Assembly (NCBI GenBank): GCA_012271205.1
Contig: JAAXGT010000187.1
Coordinates: forward strand, 1 to 37,379
DNA length: 37,379 nt
Direction of reading: 5' to 3'
Source: Rhodothermales bacterium
GTDB lineage: Bacteria > Bacteroidota > Rhodothermia > Rhodothermales > Bin80
The notes below the pieces were generated by a model that was given only the letters and a program-made list of their open reading frames with translations, was not told the origin of the DNA and ran no database searches. Position 1 is the first letter of the stretch. Every line of letters starts with the position of its first letter. Of this stretch, positions 7,988 through 16,897 are shown piece after piece. A program made the translations under genes and the position numbers.

Positions 7988-8920
7988 ATGAACCGACGCC
8001 GTTTTTTGCAGACTGCTGGAGCCGTTTCTGCGGTTGCCCTCACCACTCGCCGTTTGTACGCCTGTCGTGTGCCTGTCCAAGTAGGGGCGATTTCGTACAG
8101 TTTCCGCCAGATTCCCGGCAGTGCTGAACAGATCTTGGGATATATGCAGGAGCTTGGTTTGCACGTCATCGAGCTGATGGGTCAACCGGCAGAGGAATTT
8201 GCAGGTGCACCACCGGTCCCGCCGTTCCGGCGGGGGGACATGACGACAGATGAACGGGCTGCCTACATAGCCAAGCGTCAAAAGGCTCAAGAAGAGGTTA
8301 GCAGATGGCGGTTGGGAGCTCCAATGGAACGTTTTGCCGAATTGGGAGCCATGTTCCGCGATGGCGGTGTAGAAATCGATATCCTCAAACTGGGTAGTCC
8401 CAGCTGGTCAGACGCGGAAATCGACTACGCCTTCAAAGCGGCCAAGGCCGTGGGCGCACGTGGAATATCCTTTGAGATCTCCGATGAAGCGGCCGCCCGT
8501 ATGGGACCGTTTGCCGCAAAGCACGGTATGGTCAACAGTATGCACAACCATACGCAGGTGGCAAACGAAGGCTTCAGCTTTGACACTCCACTGTCCCATT
8601 CCCCGGCCAATATGCTTAATCTCGACATTGGGCACTATGTGGCCGGGCTGGGCACTTCCCCCGTTCCGATTATCCACAAATACCACGACCGGATTACGCA
8701 TTTGCATCTGAAGGATCGAAGGAACCCCGAGAATGGTCAGGATAATGTGGTTTGGGGCGAAGGGGATACGCCGATAGGAGAAGTGCTGCGTGTACTGCGT
8801 GACAAAGGCTATCCAATTGCCGCAATGATAGAGCTCGAGTACCCTATTCCGGAAGGGTCCAGTGTGCTTGCCGAAATGGCCCGGTGTGTCGCATTCTGCC
8901 ACAGGGAGCTGGAATCATAG
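7988..8920 (+). CDS. Tat-exported sugar phosphate isomerase/epimerase-like protein
   Basis: A 310-residue member of the xylose isomerase-like TIM-barrel group (PF01261). It opens with a twin-arginine signal, NRRRFLQTAGAVSAVALT, so it should be exported folded. Barrel signatures are present: GAISYSFRQ at the first strand, SMHNHTQ in the middle, LNLDIGHYVAGLG and THLHLKDRR toward the C-terminus, the usual metal-ligand region with Asp, His and Glu. YPIAAMIELEYP is the last metal-site strand. The start codon follows a 140-base spacer with operator-like dyads, so it may be regulated separately from hpt. Its stop codon overlaps by six bases the convergent HD gene. The sugar substrate is unknown; such proteins often act on periplasmic carbohydrate. 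Confidence 0.88.
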   Translation: MNRRRFLQTAGAVSAVALTTRRLYACRVPVQVGAISYSFRQIPGSAEQILGYMQELGLHVIELMGQPAEEFAGAPPVPPFRRGDMTTDERAAYIAKRQKAQEEVSRWRLGAPMERFAELGAMFRDGGVEIDILKLGSPSWSDAEIDYAFKAAKAVGARGISFEISDEAAARMGPFAAKHGMVNSMHNHTQVANEGFSFDTPLSHSPANMLNLDIGHYVAGLGTSPVPIIHKYHDRITHLHLKDRRNPENGQDNVVWGEGDTPIGEVLRVLRDKGYPIAAMIELEYPIPEGSSVLAEMARCVAFCHRELES

Positions 8921-10228
8921 CGGTAACGATGCTTCCTTGGGGAAGCACACATAGGGCTTCTCAACAAAGTGCGTAAGTGCATCAATAGCCTGTGTGTCAG
9001 TTGATTCTGAAAGTTCGCGCACGATTCCGTCTGTATTTAGGATCCGCACTGTGCCTTCGATATCTGCATAGGCGGAGTGGCGCGAATAGCCGGAAGCCAA
9101 GAAGTATTCCACTGCATCCGGATCATTAATATCTGCCTTGCGAAGATAATCTGCGACCTGTCCGCGCCATTCATCCACTTCCTTTGCTTCTGGTGCAGTC
9201 TCCAGGAAAACACAGCGGAACAGGTCACGAACTATAAAACGCCGTGACAACTCGGCCAGCACAGCATCACTGCTTTCCGACCAGCGCTTAAGGCTGTACA
9301 AAATGTCTGCATCATCAAGTCTGATAAATGCCGCCAAGACATCGTCACGATTCAGGTCCTCCCTGCGTAATTCCTGTGCCAAAAAGAATCTCAAACTGGG
9401 AGACATACCCTCTGTGGCGTGACGGTTGCCTGCTTGTATCAAATGACGGGCACGCAGCAGTGCGGAGCGCAGTACATGGTCACCAGCCACCACGGCTTTG
9501 TGCAAGTACACTTGCCAGTACATCAGGCGGCGGGCAATAAGCACGTTTTCCACCGCGTAAATGCCCTTGAATTCGATCACGATGCGTGCATCCGGTCCCC
9601 CTTCTACAGGATGCACCTGCATGGTTTTCAGAATGCGTTCGACGCCAATGCGGCCCTCCACCACACCCGTGAAATGCGAATCACGCCGCAGATAGTCGAG
9701 GCGGTCCATATCCAGCTGGCCGGAGATCAATTCCCGGAAAAACGGACGCTCGTACGTACCCTCAAGCATTTGCAAAGCCAAACCCAGTGGCGCACCAATC
9801 TGCTTTGCCATTCGCTTTATTAGTGCGCAGGTTATGGCTTCATGGGGAGTATTGTGAACGAGTAAAAACTCTAACGTGTGCGAAAACGGACTGTGTCCAA
9901 CATCGTGCAGCAGTGCCGCAGCCAATGCAGCCGCATGCTCTTCGCTTGAAATGGGCGTTCCTTTTTCAGTTAAGGTCTGCAGCACCTCCTGCATAAGGGC
10001 CATCGTTCCAAGAGCATGCGTAAAACGCGTATGCTCAGCGCAAGGGAAAATGAGGTGGCCTACGCCGAGCTGACATATGCGCCGCAGGCGCTGCATTTCT
10101 GCGGTAGCAATCAAGGGTAAGATTGTTTCGCGCGGTACGGCGACAAATCCGTGAACTGGATCGGACAAATACTTGTATGCACGCGCGGGTGTCGTGCCAC
10201 TGTTTGGATTCACTGTGCGATTAACCAA
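8915..10228 (-). CDS. HD-domain phosphohydrolase (COG1078, dGTPase/SAMHD1-like)
   Basis: A 437-residue HD-superfamily phosphohydrolase of the group that includes dNTP triphosphohydrolases. The N-terminal entry motif is SDPVHGFV, the metal-binding HD site is built from THALG (His71), LLHDVGHSPFSHTLE (His108-Asp109) and a later Asp in DMDRLDYLRRD, which is the classical order. A C-terminal alpha/beta extension follows. The likely job is hydrolysis of (d)NTPs or related nucleotides in the cytoplasm, but that is family inference. The longest version starts at TTG 10228, and GTG 10213 is an alternative. Conservation begins near residue 19. It is divergent from the deacetylase-like gene with only about 20 bases between starts. 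Confidence 0.9.
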   Translation of the reverse strand: MVNRTVNPNSGTTPARAYKYLSDPVHGFVAVPRETILPLIATAEMQRLRRICQLGVGHLIFPCAEHTRFTHALGTMALMQEVLQTLTEKGTPISSEEHAAALAAALLHDVGHSPFSHTLEFLLVHNTPHEAITCALIKRMAKQIGAPLGLALQMLEGTYERPFFRELISGQLDMDRLDYLRRDSHFTGVVEGRIGVERILKTMQVHPVEGGPDARIVIEFKGIYAVENVLIARRLMYWQVYLHKAVVAGDHVLRSALLRARHLIQAGNRHATEGMSPSLRFFLAQELRREDLNRDDVLAAFIRLDDADILYSLKRWSESSDAVLAELSRRFIVRDLFRCVFLETAPEAKEVDEWRGQVADYLRKADINDPDAVEYFLASGYSRHSAYADIEGTVRILNTDGIVRELSESTDTQAIDALTHFVEKPYVCFPKEASLPL

Positions 10229-10246
10229 GGTGCATTAGATTGGCAA

Positions 10247-11710
10247 ATGATGAACTCGTCACGTGCCATGCAAACGACGCTTCCTTGCTGCATCGAAGTG
10301 AGTCCGGCTTACGTGCCCAAGGTCCGCTACACGTTGCGGATGTTACTTGAGCCATTGGGATTGGGTCCAATTTGGGTGTCACGTGAAGAGCTCAGGAATA
10401 ATAGCCTTTACTATGGACATGCTGGGGAATCATTGCCTCCGGCCACGCACGTGCTAAAAGCGGCGCCGGACGCTGAAGACTACTTTGCGGAAAGTCAGCC
10501 CTATCCGGCTAGTCGCGCTATATGGAAGACATGGCAAGGCCTGCGCTACCCGGTACTGTTTTATGCTGACGGTACTCCTGATCTTGTCGCCTCCAGTTTC
10601 TTTTGGTTGTCCGGCTGGCAGGAACATGTGATTAACCGGCGTGACGAACACGGGCGCTTCCCTCACGCGGCCTCCCTCCAAGCTGAATTGGACACGACGG
10701 GCTTGCCCGTAGTAGATCTGTACCGGGCTCAGTTGCAGCAACTCTTGCAGGCAAGGGGTCTAAACGCTAAACTGCGCGGCTGGTCAGATAGGTCTTGGGC
10801 CTTTTGTCCTACTATCGATGTGGACTACCTGCGCAAATGGCGTAAAGGCATGATTTACCGCGAGGTAGTGGAATACTTCCTGCTGAATCGCCGGCGCTGC
10901 AGACTTGCTGCACGCAGCACCCGGCTGGGGGCCTTCCTGCAAGATTTGATGCGCCGGGGGGACGTGTTCCAAGAGGCCATTCTGCGCATGAATGCATGCA
11001 TCCGGTCTTTGGGCACCGGAACCGTTTTTTTAAAGGCGGCAGCACACGGTCCCCAAGACGTGCATTACAAACTTCATACGCCATTCTTGCGCCAAGTCAT
11101 GAATGAATGGCGGCGAGACGGTTTCGAAATTGCGCTGCACCCCAGCTATCACGCGCACACACATGCAACTTACATGCGGAATGAGCGAGCCGCCCTTACG
11201 GCATGCACCGGCGTGGCGCCAGTCTCAGTTCGACAGCATTATCTGCGTTGGGATGCCCTACGGACCCCTTTACTTCAGGCGGGCACGGGATTTAAGATCG
11301 ATTCGACGCTCGGCTTTTCGGAAACGGCCGGCTTTCGCCATGGCACCAGTCTCCCGTTTCGTCACTTTGATGTAAGCCGCAATGAGGCTTTGGAGCTCTG
11401 GGAGATGCCTCTGGTGATTATGGACTCGGCGCTGTTTAACCGGCAGGGCCTGCACGTGGAAGCGGCAATTGAAGAGACCAGCCAACTGCTGGATATGTGT
11501 ATGCGTTTTGGGGGAGTGGCGGTCGGACTGTGGCACAACGTCCTCTGGGATGAGATGGACTTTCCGGGTTGGGGACGCCATTTTGAAGAAACGCTGGCTT
11601 GGGCGGCCGATCATGGTGCTTATATAGCCTCCCTGCAATCCGTATTGGGTGGCTGGTTGAGGTATCCAGTGCAGCCAAGTGCTGGCACACATGGCCCCCA
11701 ACCTGTGTAA
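10247..11710 (+). CDS. Polysaccharide deacetylase-like protein with DUF7033-type N-terminus
   Basis: This 487-residue protein matches a Bacteroidota family annotated as polysaccharide deacetylase. The first third carries the FFWLSGWQEHVINRRDEHGRF block (split here by eye at WQE), typical of DUF7033. The second part has a degenerate NodB-like barrel: PTIDVDYLRKW in place of the usual TFDD, ALHPSYHAH as the histidine motif, VRQHYLRW, then GFRHGTSLPF and a final GLWHNVLWDE. The usual catalytic Asp-Asp pair is replaced by Asp-Val-Asp. No signal peptide is seen, so a cytoplasmic role in envelope polysaccharide assembly is more likely than wall remodelling. ATG 10247, 10250 and 10268 are all plausible starts; an upstream in-frame extension to 10151 overlaps the divergent HD gene and is rejected. 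Confidence 0.82.
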   Translation: MMNSSRAMQTTLPCCIEVSPAYVPKVRYTLRMLLEPLGLGPIWVSREELRNNSLYYGHAGESLPPATHVLKAAPDAEDYFAESQPYPASRAIWKTWQGLRYPVLFYADGTPDLVASSFFWLSGWQEHVINRRDEHGRFPHAASLQAELDTTGLPVVDLYRAQLQQLLQARGLNAKLRGWSDRSWAFCPTIDVDYLRKWRKGMIYREVVEYFLLNRRRCRLAARSTRLGAFLQDLMRRGDVFQEAILRMNACIRSLGTGTVFLKAAAHGPQDVHYKLHTPFLRQVMNEWRRDGFEIALHPSYHAHTHATYMRNERAALTACTGVAPVSVRQHYLRWDALRTPLLQAGTGFKIDSTLGFSETAGFRHGTSLPFRHFDVSRNEALELWEMPLVIMDSALFNRQGLHVEAAIEETSQLLDMCMRFGGVAVGLWHNVLWDEMDFPGWGRHFEETLAWAADHGAYIASLQSVLGGWLRYPVQPSAGTHGPQPV

Positions 11711-11747
11711 AAAGTTTTTCCGTTCCAAACACCTGTATCAGTCTCTC

Positions 11748-14315
11748 ATGCAACTGGTGGGATCCCCAAGGGGCCAGACTCCACTTATGCAGCAGTATTA
11801 TCGGATCAAGGACGAGCATCCGGGAACGCTGCTGCTTTTTCGTGTGGGAGATTTCTACGAAACGTTTGAGGACGACGCGCTAAAAGCTTCTGAAATCCTT
11901 GGTATTGTGCTTACCAAGCGAGCCAACGGTGCTGCCCAAACCGTTCCGCTCGCGGGGTTTCCATACCACGCACTGGAAAATCACCTGCCGAAGCTCATTA
12001 ACGCCGGGTTACGTGTGGCGATTTGCGAGCAGTTGGAAGATCCGAAACTAAAAGGCAAGCTTGTCAAGCGGGGCGTGGTCGAGGTGGTTACACCAGGGGT
12101 GTCGCTGCGGGATCAACTGTTAAATCCCAAGAGGTCCCATTTTCTGGTGGCCCTCCACTTTACACCGCATTGCATTGGCGTAGCCTGCGTGGATGCGTCG
12201 ACCGGTACCTTTGAGGTCAGCGAAACGACATCGGAAAAACTGGATAGTCTCCTGCAGACATTGCAACCCGCCGAAGTGCTGGTAGACCGCTCTGGACGCG
12301 AACACCTGAAGGCGATCCGTGCTCGGGACTTTGCTGTTACGCGGCGTGAAGACTGGATTTTTACCGATGATTTTGCGCGTACTACGCTTTTGGATCACTT
12401 CGGAACACATTCGCTGAAGGGATTTGGTGTGGAAGACCAAAAGGCGGGACTCGTCGCGGCGGGGGCCGTGATGCATTACCTGTCAGAGACTCAGCAAGGT
12501 CGACTCACCCATATTCAGCGCTTGCAGCGCAAGGTGGACGATGCTTTCATGTTGCTCGATCAGCAGACGCGACGCAACCTGGAGCTAACTGCTCCCTTGT
12601 ACGAGGGGCAGTTGGACGGTACACTGGTGCAGATTCTCGACTATACCCACACGGCCATGGGCAGCCGCCTCTTACGCCAGTGGCTATATCACCCGCTTCG
12701 GGATGTCACGCGTATTCAGCATCGCCTCGATGCTGTTGAGGCGCTGGTTCGGGGAACGGAAGTATGCTCCCGTATTCAGCAGTGCCTCAAGCGCGTGTGC
12801 GACGTGGAGCGTGTCGTGGCACAAACGTGCACGCAACGTGCCTCACCTCGGGCTCTCTTGGCGCTTGCGCTGTCATTGCAGCAAATACCAGAATTGCTGC
12901 GGGTTATTGGGGCGGTACACTGCGATGCCTTGGATACGCTGGAAAAACGCTTGGATGCTTGTCCCGAGGTTCAGTCGGTGATCACGCGGGCGCTTGAGCC
13001 CGGTGAGGGACAACTCTTCCGTACCGGGTACAGCAAGGATCTGGACGAATTGCGAACACTTTCCGCTTCGGGCAAGTCCTTTATTGAGCATCTTCAAAAA
13101 ACGGAGATTGAACGTACAGGCATTCCTTCGCTCAAAGTTGGCTTCAATAAGGTATTCGGCTATTACATCGAAATCACCAATACACACCGTGACAAGGTGC
13201 CAGCAGAATACATCCGTAGGCAGACGCTGGTGAATGCGGAACGGTTTGTCACTCCGGAACTCAAGGAATACGAAGCACGCATTCTGAGCGCTGAAGAGCA
13301 GATGGCTGCACTTGAGGCCCAGCTTTTGCGGGACTTGCGTACGTTTGTGGCTCAGTCGGCCGTTCGTCTCCAGAAGACCGCGTCTGCTTTGGCTACACTT
13401 GACTGCTTTGCGAGCTTGGCGACGGTGGCTGTGCGCGAAAATTATGTGCGACCGCAATTGGACGTATCAACTCGCTTGCGGATTGTGAACGGACGCCATC
13501 CGGTGGTGGAACAGGCAGCACCAGGAGCCTTCATCCCCAATTCCGTAGACCTGGATACAGGTAAGCGTCAGATTTATATCATTACAGGACCCAACATGGC
13601 GGGGAAAAGCGTGGTATTGCGGCAGGTTGGTCTCATTGTGCTGTTGGCACAAGTGGGTGCCTTTGTGCCGGCCGATGAGGCTTCCATCGGTGTCGTGGAT
13701 CGCATCTTTACGCGTGTAGGTGCTTCCGACAATCTGGTGGCGGGAGAGAGCACCTTTTTGGTGGAAATGAATGAAACGGCCAACATCCTCAACAACGCGA
13801 CCCCGCACTCTCTGATTCTCCTGGATGAAGTTGGACGAGGTACAAGCACGTTTGATGGTCTTTCTATTGCCTGGGCGCTGGTAGAGTACTTGCACGAGAA
13901 CGCAAGGGTGGCCGCCCGAACGCTTTTTGCTACACATTATCATGAGCTTAACGAACTGGCCAAACATTTCGACCGCGTATGCAACTATCGAATACAGGTA
14001 CAGGAGCATGAGGGCAAGATTGTATTTTTGCGCAAACTAGTGCCCGGTGCGGCCGATCATTCATATGGAATCGAAGTAGCACGTATGGCAGGGCTGCCCC
14101 CAAAGATCCTGCGGCGTGCCCGTGAAGTACTGCAGGATTTGGAAACGCAGCCACTGATGAATTCGCAGATTGCGCCATCAAGACAGATGAGTTTATTCCA
14201 GGAGCCGGACACCGATGAATTGCGTGAGGCACTCGAAAAAATTAATCCAGACGGTTTGACCCCGATCGAGGCCCTGCTGGCACTGGCAGAGTTGAAGCGT
14301 TTGGCAAATTCCTGA
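11748..14315 (+). CDS. mutS: DNA mismatch repair protein MutS
   Basis: MutS recognises mismatches and small loops and recruits MutL. From ATG 11748 it has 855 residues, normal for MutS1. The mismatch-intercalating Phe-X-Glu is present in GDFYETF (Phe36, Glu38), then the connector, lever and clamp domains. The ATPase follows: Walker A GPNMAGKS (614-621), the STFLVEMNETANIL loop, Walker B LILLDEVGRGTSTFDG and the ATHYHELNEL histidine. Earlier in-frame starts (GTG 11679, ATG 11691) would overlap the deacetylase-like gene and add residues without similarity, so 11748 is preferred but not proven. Confidence 0.96.
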   Translation: MQLVGSPRGQTPLMQQYYRIKDEHPGTLLLFRVGDFYETFEDDALKASEILGIVLTKRANGAAQTVPLAGFPYHALENHLPKLINAGLRVAICEQLEDPKLKGKLVKRGVVEVVTPGVSLRDQLLNPKRSHFLVALHFTPHCIGVACVDASTGTFEVSETTSEKLDSLLQTLQPAEVLVDRSGREHLKAIRARDFAVTRREDWIFTDDFARTTLLDHFGTHSLKGFGVEDQKAGLVAAGAVMHYLSETQQGRLTHIQRLQRKVDDAFMLLDQQTRRNLELTAPLYEGQLDGTLVQILDYTHTAMGSRLLRQWLYHPLRDVTRIQHRLDAVEALVRGTEVCSRIQQCLKRVCDVERVVAQTCTQRASPRALLALALSLQQIPELLRVIGAVHCDALDTLEKRLDACPEVQSVITRALEPGEGQLFRTGYSKDLDELRTLSASGKSFIEHLQKTEIERTGIPSLKVGFNKVFGYYIEITNTHRDKVPAEYIRRQTLVNAERFVTPELKEYEARILSAEEQMAALEAQLLRDLRTFVAQSAVRLQKTASALATLDCFASLATVAVRENYVRPQLDVSTRLRIVNGRHPVVEQAAPGAFIPNSVDLDTGKRQIYIITGPNMAGKSVVLRQVGLIVLLAQVGAFVPADEASIGVVDRIFTRVGASDNLVAGESTFLVEMNETANILNNATPHSLILLDEVGRGTSTFDGLSIAWALVEYLHENARVAARTLFATHYHELNELAKHFDRVCNYRIQVQEHEGKIVFLRKLVPGAADHSYGIEVARMAGLPPKILRRAREVLQDLETQPLMNSQIAPSRQMSLFQEPDTDELREALEKINPDGLTPIEALLALAELKRLANS

Positions 14316-14346
14316 AGCGTCCATCTGACAAAATGCCAAAGGGTCT

Positions 14347-15615
14347 ATGCGGGTTTTGATTGTCGGGAGTGGCGGCCGTGAGCATGCTTTGGCTTGGGTA
14401 CTGCGCGGAGCGCACACACTCTTTATTGCCCCAGGCAATGCAGGTACAAGCGATTTGGGTTCCAATGTGCCGATTGGCTCGAGTGAAATCAATAAACTGG
14501 CGGCATTTGCGCACCGGGAACGTATAGACCTTACCGTGATCGGGCCCGAAGTACCGCTGGCCCAGGGATTAGTGGACACGTTTGCGGAAAGCCAACTGGC
14601 CGTCTTTGGCCCTTCTTCGAAAGCTGCAGTGATTGAAAGCAGCAAGGCGTTCGCCAAGGCCTTTATGCAGCGGCACCAGGTTCCGACCGCTGATTGGAAA
14701 ACGTTTGCGGCCACTGAACTGGAGGCCGCTAGAGTACATATACGCGCGATGGATGGCCGCTGTGTAGTCAAGGCCAGCGGATTGGCCGCCGGTAAAGGCG
14801 CCCTCGTGTGTACGGACGTGGAATCGGCCGAGCGCGCGCTGGTGGATATCATGGTTGAGAACAGCTTTGGCGAAGCTGGAGAAGTAGTAGTTGTTGAGGA
14901 GCTTATGGAGGGAGAGGAAGTGAGTCTGTTTGCACTTACCGATGGGGAGGACTATGTGATGCTCGCATCGGCTCAGGATCACAAGCGGGTTTATGAGGGT
15001 GATTTAGGACCCAACACCGGTGGTATGGGGGCATATGCGCCGGCGCCCGTTGCAGATGAAACACTCATAGACAGGACCCGCCGCAACATTATTGAGCCGG
15101 TGTTGGCCGGCATGGCGAGTGAAGGCCGGCTGTACAAGGGCTGCCTCTATGTGGGGCTCATGGTGACGGTCGACGGCCCGAAAGTTGTGGAATTCAACTG
15201 CCGGTTTGGCGATCCGGAAGCCCAAGTCGTGCTGCCTCTACTGGACGCAGATCCATTCGAAGTGCTGCACCGTGCTGCGCAGGGCGGTGTGGGCAACATG
15301 CGCATTCCACCGTCCAGTGAAGCAGCCGCGTGCGTGGTGCTGGCCAGTGGCGGCTATCCGGGTTCCTATCAGAAAGGATTTGCAATAGAAGGCTTGGCTG
15401 TCGCGCAAGAGGTGCCCAGAGCGGTAGTGTTTCACGCGGGTACGCGCAAGGAAGGCAGTAATGTCGTAACGGCAGGTGGGCGTGTGCTTGGGGTGACCGC
15501 TGTCGGGGCCAATCTGAATACGGCATTTGATCGCGCATACCAGGCAGTCGACTGCGTTCATTTTGAAGGCATGCAGTTTCGGCGGGATATTGGGTATCGC
15601 GTGCGTGACCAATGA
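14347..15615 (+). CDS. purD: Phosphoribosylamine-glycine ligase (GAR synthetase)
   Basis: PurD joins glycine to 5-phosphoribosylamine with ATP, the second step of purine synthesis. The 422-residue ATP-grasp protein starts with VLIVGSGGREHALAW, continues with VVKASGLAAGKGA and GEEVSLFALTDG, and carries the ligand-binding NTGGMGAY and VEFNCRFGDPEAQ motifs. It starts 31 bases after mutS and its stop overlaps the next gene by four bases. No other pur gene is in the window. Confidence 0.97.
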   Translation: MRVLIVGSGGREHALAWVLRGAHTLFIAPGNAGTSDLGSNVPIGSSEINKLAAFAHRERIDLTVIGPEVPLAQGLVDTFAESQLAVFGPSSKAAVIESSKAFAKAFMQRHQVPTADWKTFAATELEAARVHIRAMDGRCVVKASGLAAGKGALVCTDVESAERALVDIMVENSFGEAGEVVVVEELMEGEEVSLFALTDGEDYVMLASAQDHKRVYEGDLGPNTGGMGAYAPAPVADETLIDRTRRNIIEPVLAGMASEGRLYKGCLYVGLMVTVDGPKVVEFNCRFGDPEAQVVLPLLDADPFEVLHRAAQGGVGNMRIPPSSEAAACVVLASGGYPGSYQKGFAIEGLAVAQEVPRAVVFHAGTRKEGSNVVTAGGRVLGVTAVGANLNTAFDRAYQAVDCVHFEGMQFRRDIGYRVRDQ

Positions 15616-16502
15616 TCCAGCGACTGCCCGGCGTGCTCATATTGCTATTCTACTTGCCGGTGGCTCAATCACAGCCCATCGACACACTGCGGGGGGATCT
15701 GGAACTTCTCGCATCAATTCCGGATGCCCGACACTTGGCTGCCGACGCTGAGGGCAAGCTGTATGTTGTAACGGAGCGGGAAATCGTATTGCTCGAGTCT
15801 GATGGACAGGAGCAGTTCCGTCTGGGCGGTTCGGGTATTGATGACGGTGCCTTTGAAGAGGTATTGGACATAGACCCGGGTACGGGGCTGGTCTGGGCTG
15901 TGGCGGATGCGGGAAGCGGCAGGGTCATGCGGTTTTCGCGGACTCTATTGCATCTGGAATCGCTTTTTGTGCCTCCGGCAAGCTACCATGGGAAACCCGT
16001 GCGGGCCTCACGGGAGGATCCGCGCGATGATGAATGGCAGGATACAGGGCGTCCGATTGCCGTTGCCGTTAGCCTTGGCGGCGAGCTTTTCGCGATAGAA
16101 GAGGACACGCGGCGTGTCCTGAAGTGGGATGCCAGCCGGCGATTTGAGCGCATTATCGGCGGCTTCGATGCTGCGATAGGCCAACTCCAGGAACCCATTA
16201 GTCTAGCCGCTGATGCCGAAATCCTGTATGTGGCAGATCGCGGGGCAAGTGCGGTGCTGGCCTTCGATTACTATGGTGGATATTTGCGTAGCTATCCGGC
16301 GCGAAGCGACGTCACGGATGTCTGGATAGCAGAGAGCGAACTATGGATCGTGTTGCGGGATGCCATTTGGATCTATACTGAGGGTGACCGGCGAACCAGA
16401 GTCCTCCATTTCGATTTGGAAGCCCCAATCCTGGCAGCAGTAGCGGTCAAGCCTTGGATCGTTCTTTTAACAGCCGGGAAATTATGGCGTGTGAACATCT
16501 GA
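15612..16502 (+). CDS. Secreted six-bladed beta-propeller (NHL-like) protein, function unknown
   Basis: A 296-residue protein with an N-terminal signal peptide (LPGVLILLFYLPVAQSQP, with likely cleavage after AQS). The rest is a run of short beta-rich repeats with recurring LAADAEGKLYVV, LVWAVADAGSGRVMRF, LAADAEILYVADRG and SELWIVLRDAIWIY strands, the pattern of an NHL-type propeller. No catalytic motif is recognised, so it is probably a periplasmic binding or scaffold protein. The ATG overlaps the purD stop (ATGA), implying coupled translation of a cytoplasmic purine enzyme and an exported protein. Whether that pairing is functional is unknown. Confidence 0.75.
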   Translation: MIQRLPGVLILLFYLPVAQSQPIDTLRGDLELLASIPDARHLAADAEGKLYVVTEREIVLLESDGQEQFRLGGSGIDDGAFEEVLDIDPGTGLVWAVADAGSGRVMRFSRTLLHLESLFVPPASYHGKPVRASREDPRDDEWQDTGRPIAVAVSLGGELFAIEEDTRRVLKWDASRRFERIIGGFDAAIGQLQEPISLAADAEILYVADRGASAVLAFDYYGGYLRSYPARSDVTDVWIAESELWIVLRDAIWIYTEGDRRTRVLHFDLEAPILAAVAVKPWIVLLTAGKLWRVNI

Positions 16503-16582
16503 TTAAATACCTTGGAGCGACGATTATTGTATGCTGAAGCGGTTGACTGCTGCCAAAAGAGCCAATATCCAGAAGTTTTGGG

Positions 16583-16615
16583 GTTGAAAGTAGACGACAC
16601 GAATTGTTATCTTCG
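16583..16615 (+). promoter_or_regulatory. Weak Bacteroidota-type promoter candidate for the ilv operon
   Basis: GTTG at 16583-16586 and TATCTTCG at 16608-16615 are 21 bases apart. This is near the TTTG-N19-21-TAnnTTTG pattern, with one mismatch in each box. It would give a leader of roughly 275 bases before ilvB. Confidence 0.2.
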
Positions 16616-16806
16616 CTTGATCCTTGAATCCGTGACAAATGAGGCAGCACCAGCAGCTATTGCCGTGTGGCATCCGGCTGGGTGGTTTTGGGAGTGCGAG
16701 GCGCGAATCGGTTGTTGGCGCCGATATTCTATTCGTTGGCTGATTTCGAAGGCCGATTCCGCTGCATCATTCTTCATGTGAGTATGCCTTGGGGTTGGCC
16801 GCCCCA

Positions 16807-16872
16807 ATGATCTCTTCCATGGCCCTAACCCCGTTGCGGAATAAAAGAGTTGTTTCATTGTTAATACGGTAA
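16807..16872 (+). CDS. Possible branched-chain amino acid leader peptide
   Basis: Two in-frame ATGs (16807 and 16819) open a 21- or 17-codon frame ending in TAA at 16870-16872. The shorter version reads MALTPLRNKRVVSLLIR. Eight of the 21 residues are Leu, Ile or Val, including a Val-Val pair and Leu-Leu-Ile directly before the stop. It ends 25 bases before the ilvB ATG. The content and position fit a leader peptide sensing branched-chain aminoacyl-tRNA. There is no Shine-Dalgarno sequence and no terminator after it, so translation coupling is the more natural mechanism. The bias could be chance. Confidence 0.35.
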   Translation: MISSMALTPLRNKRVVSLLIR

Positions 16873-16897
16873 TTGAAAACCTTAACGGTTGTATTCG

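Larger units (their letters stand above)
16503..16897 (+). other. Untranslated leader region of the ilv-leu operon
   Basis: A 395-base stretch without a convincing long gene. It holds a weak promoter candidate (16583-16615), a long stem (16701-16711 with 16753-16762), a short hairpin (TTGGGG 16789-16794 with CCCCAA 16802-16807) and a possible leader peptide (16807-16872). Just before ilvB, AACC (16878-16881) can pair with GGTT (16887-16890), and AATAC (16863-16867) with GTATT (16891-16895). No hairpin with a T-tract is seen, so any control is more likely translational than by terminator. An 89-codon frame at 16512-16781 has no family-like features. Confidence 0.5.

Noticed and set aside
16512-16781. 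89-codon plus frame in the ilv leader
   Set aside because: No recognisable domain and no ribosome site; it overlaps strong RNA stems, so the region is better read as leader.
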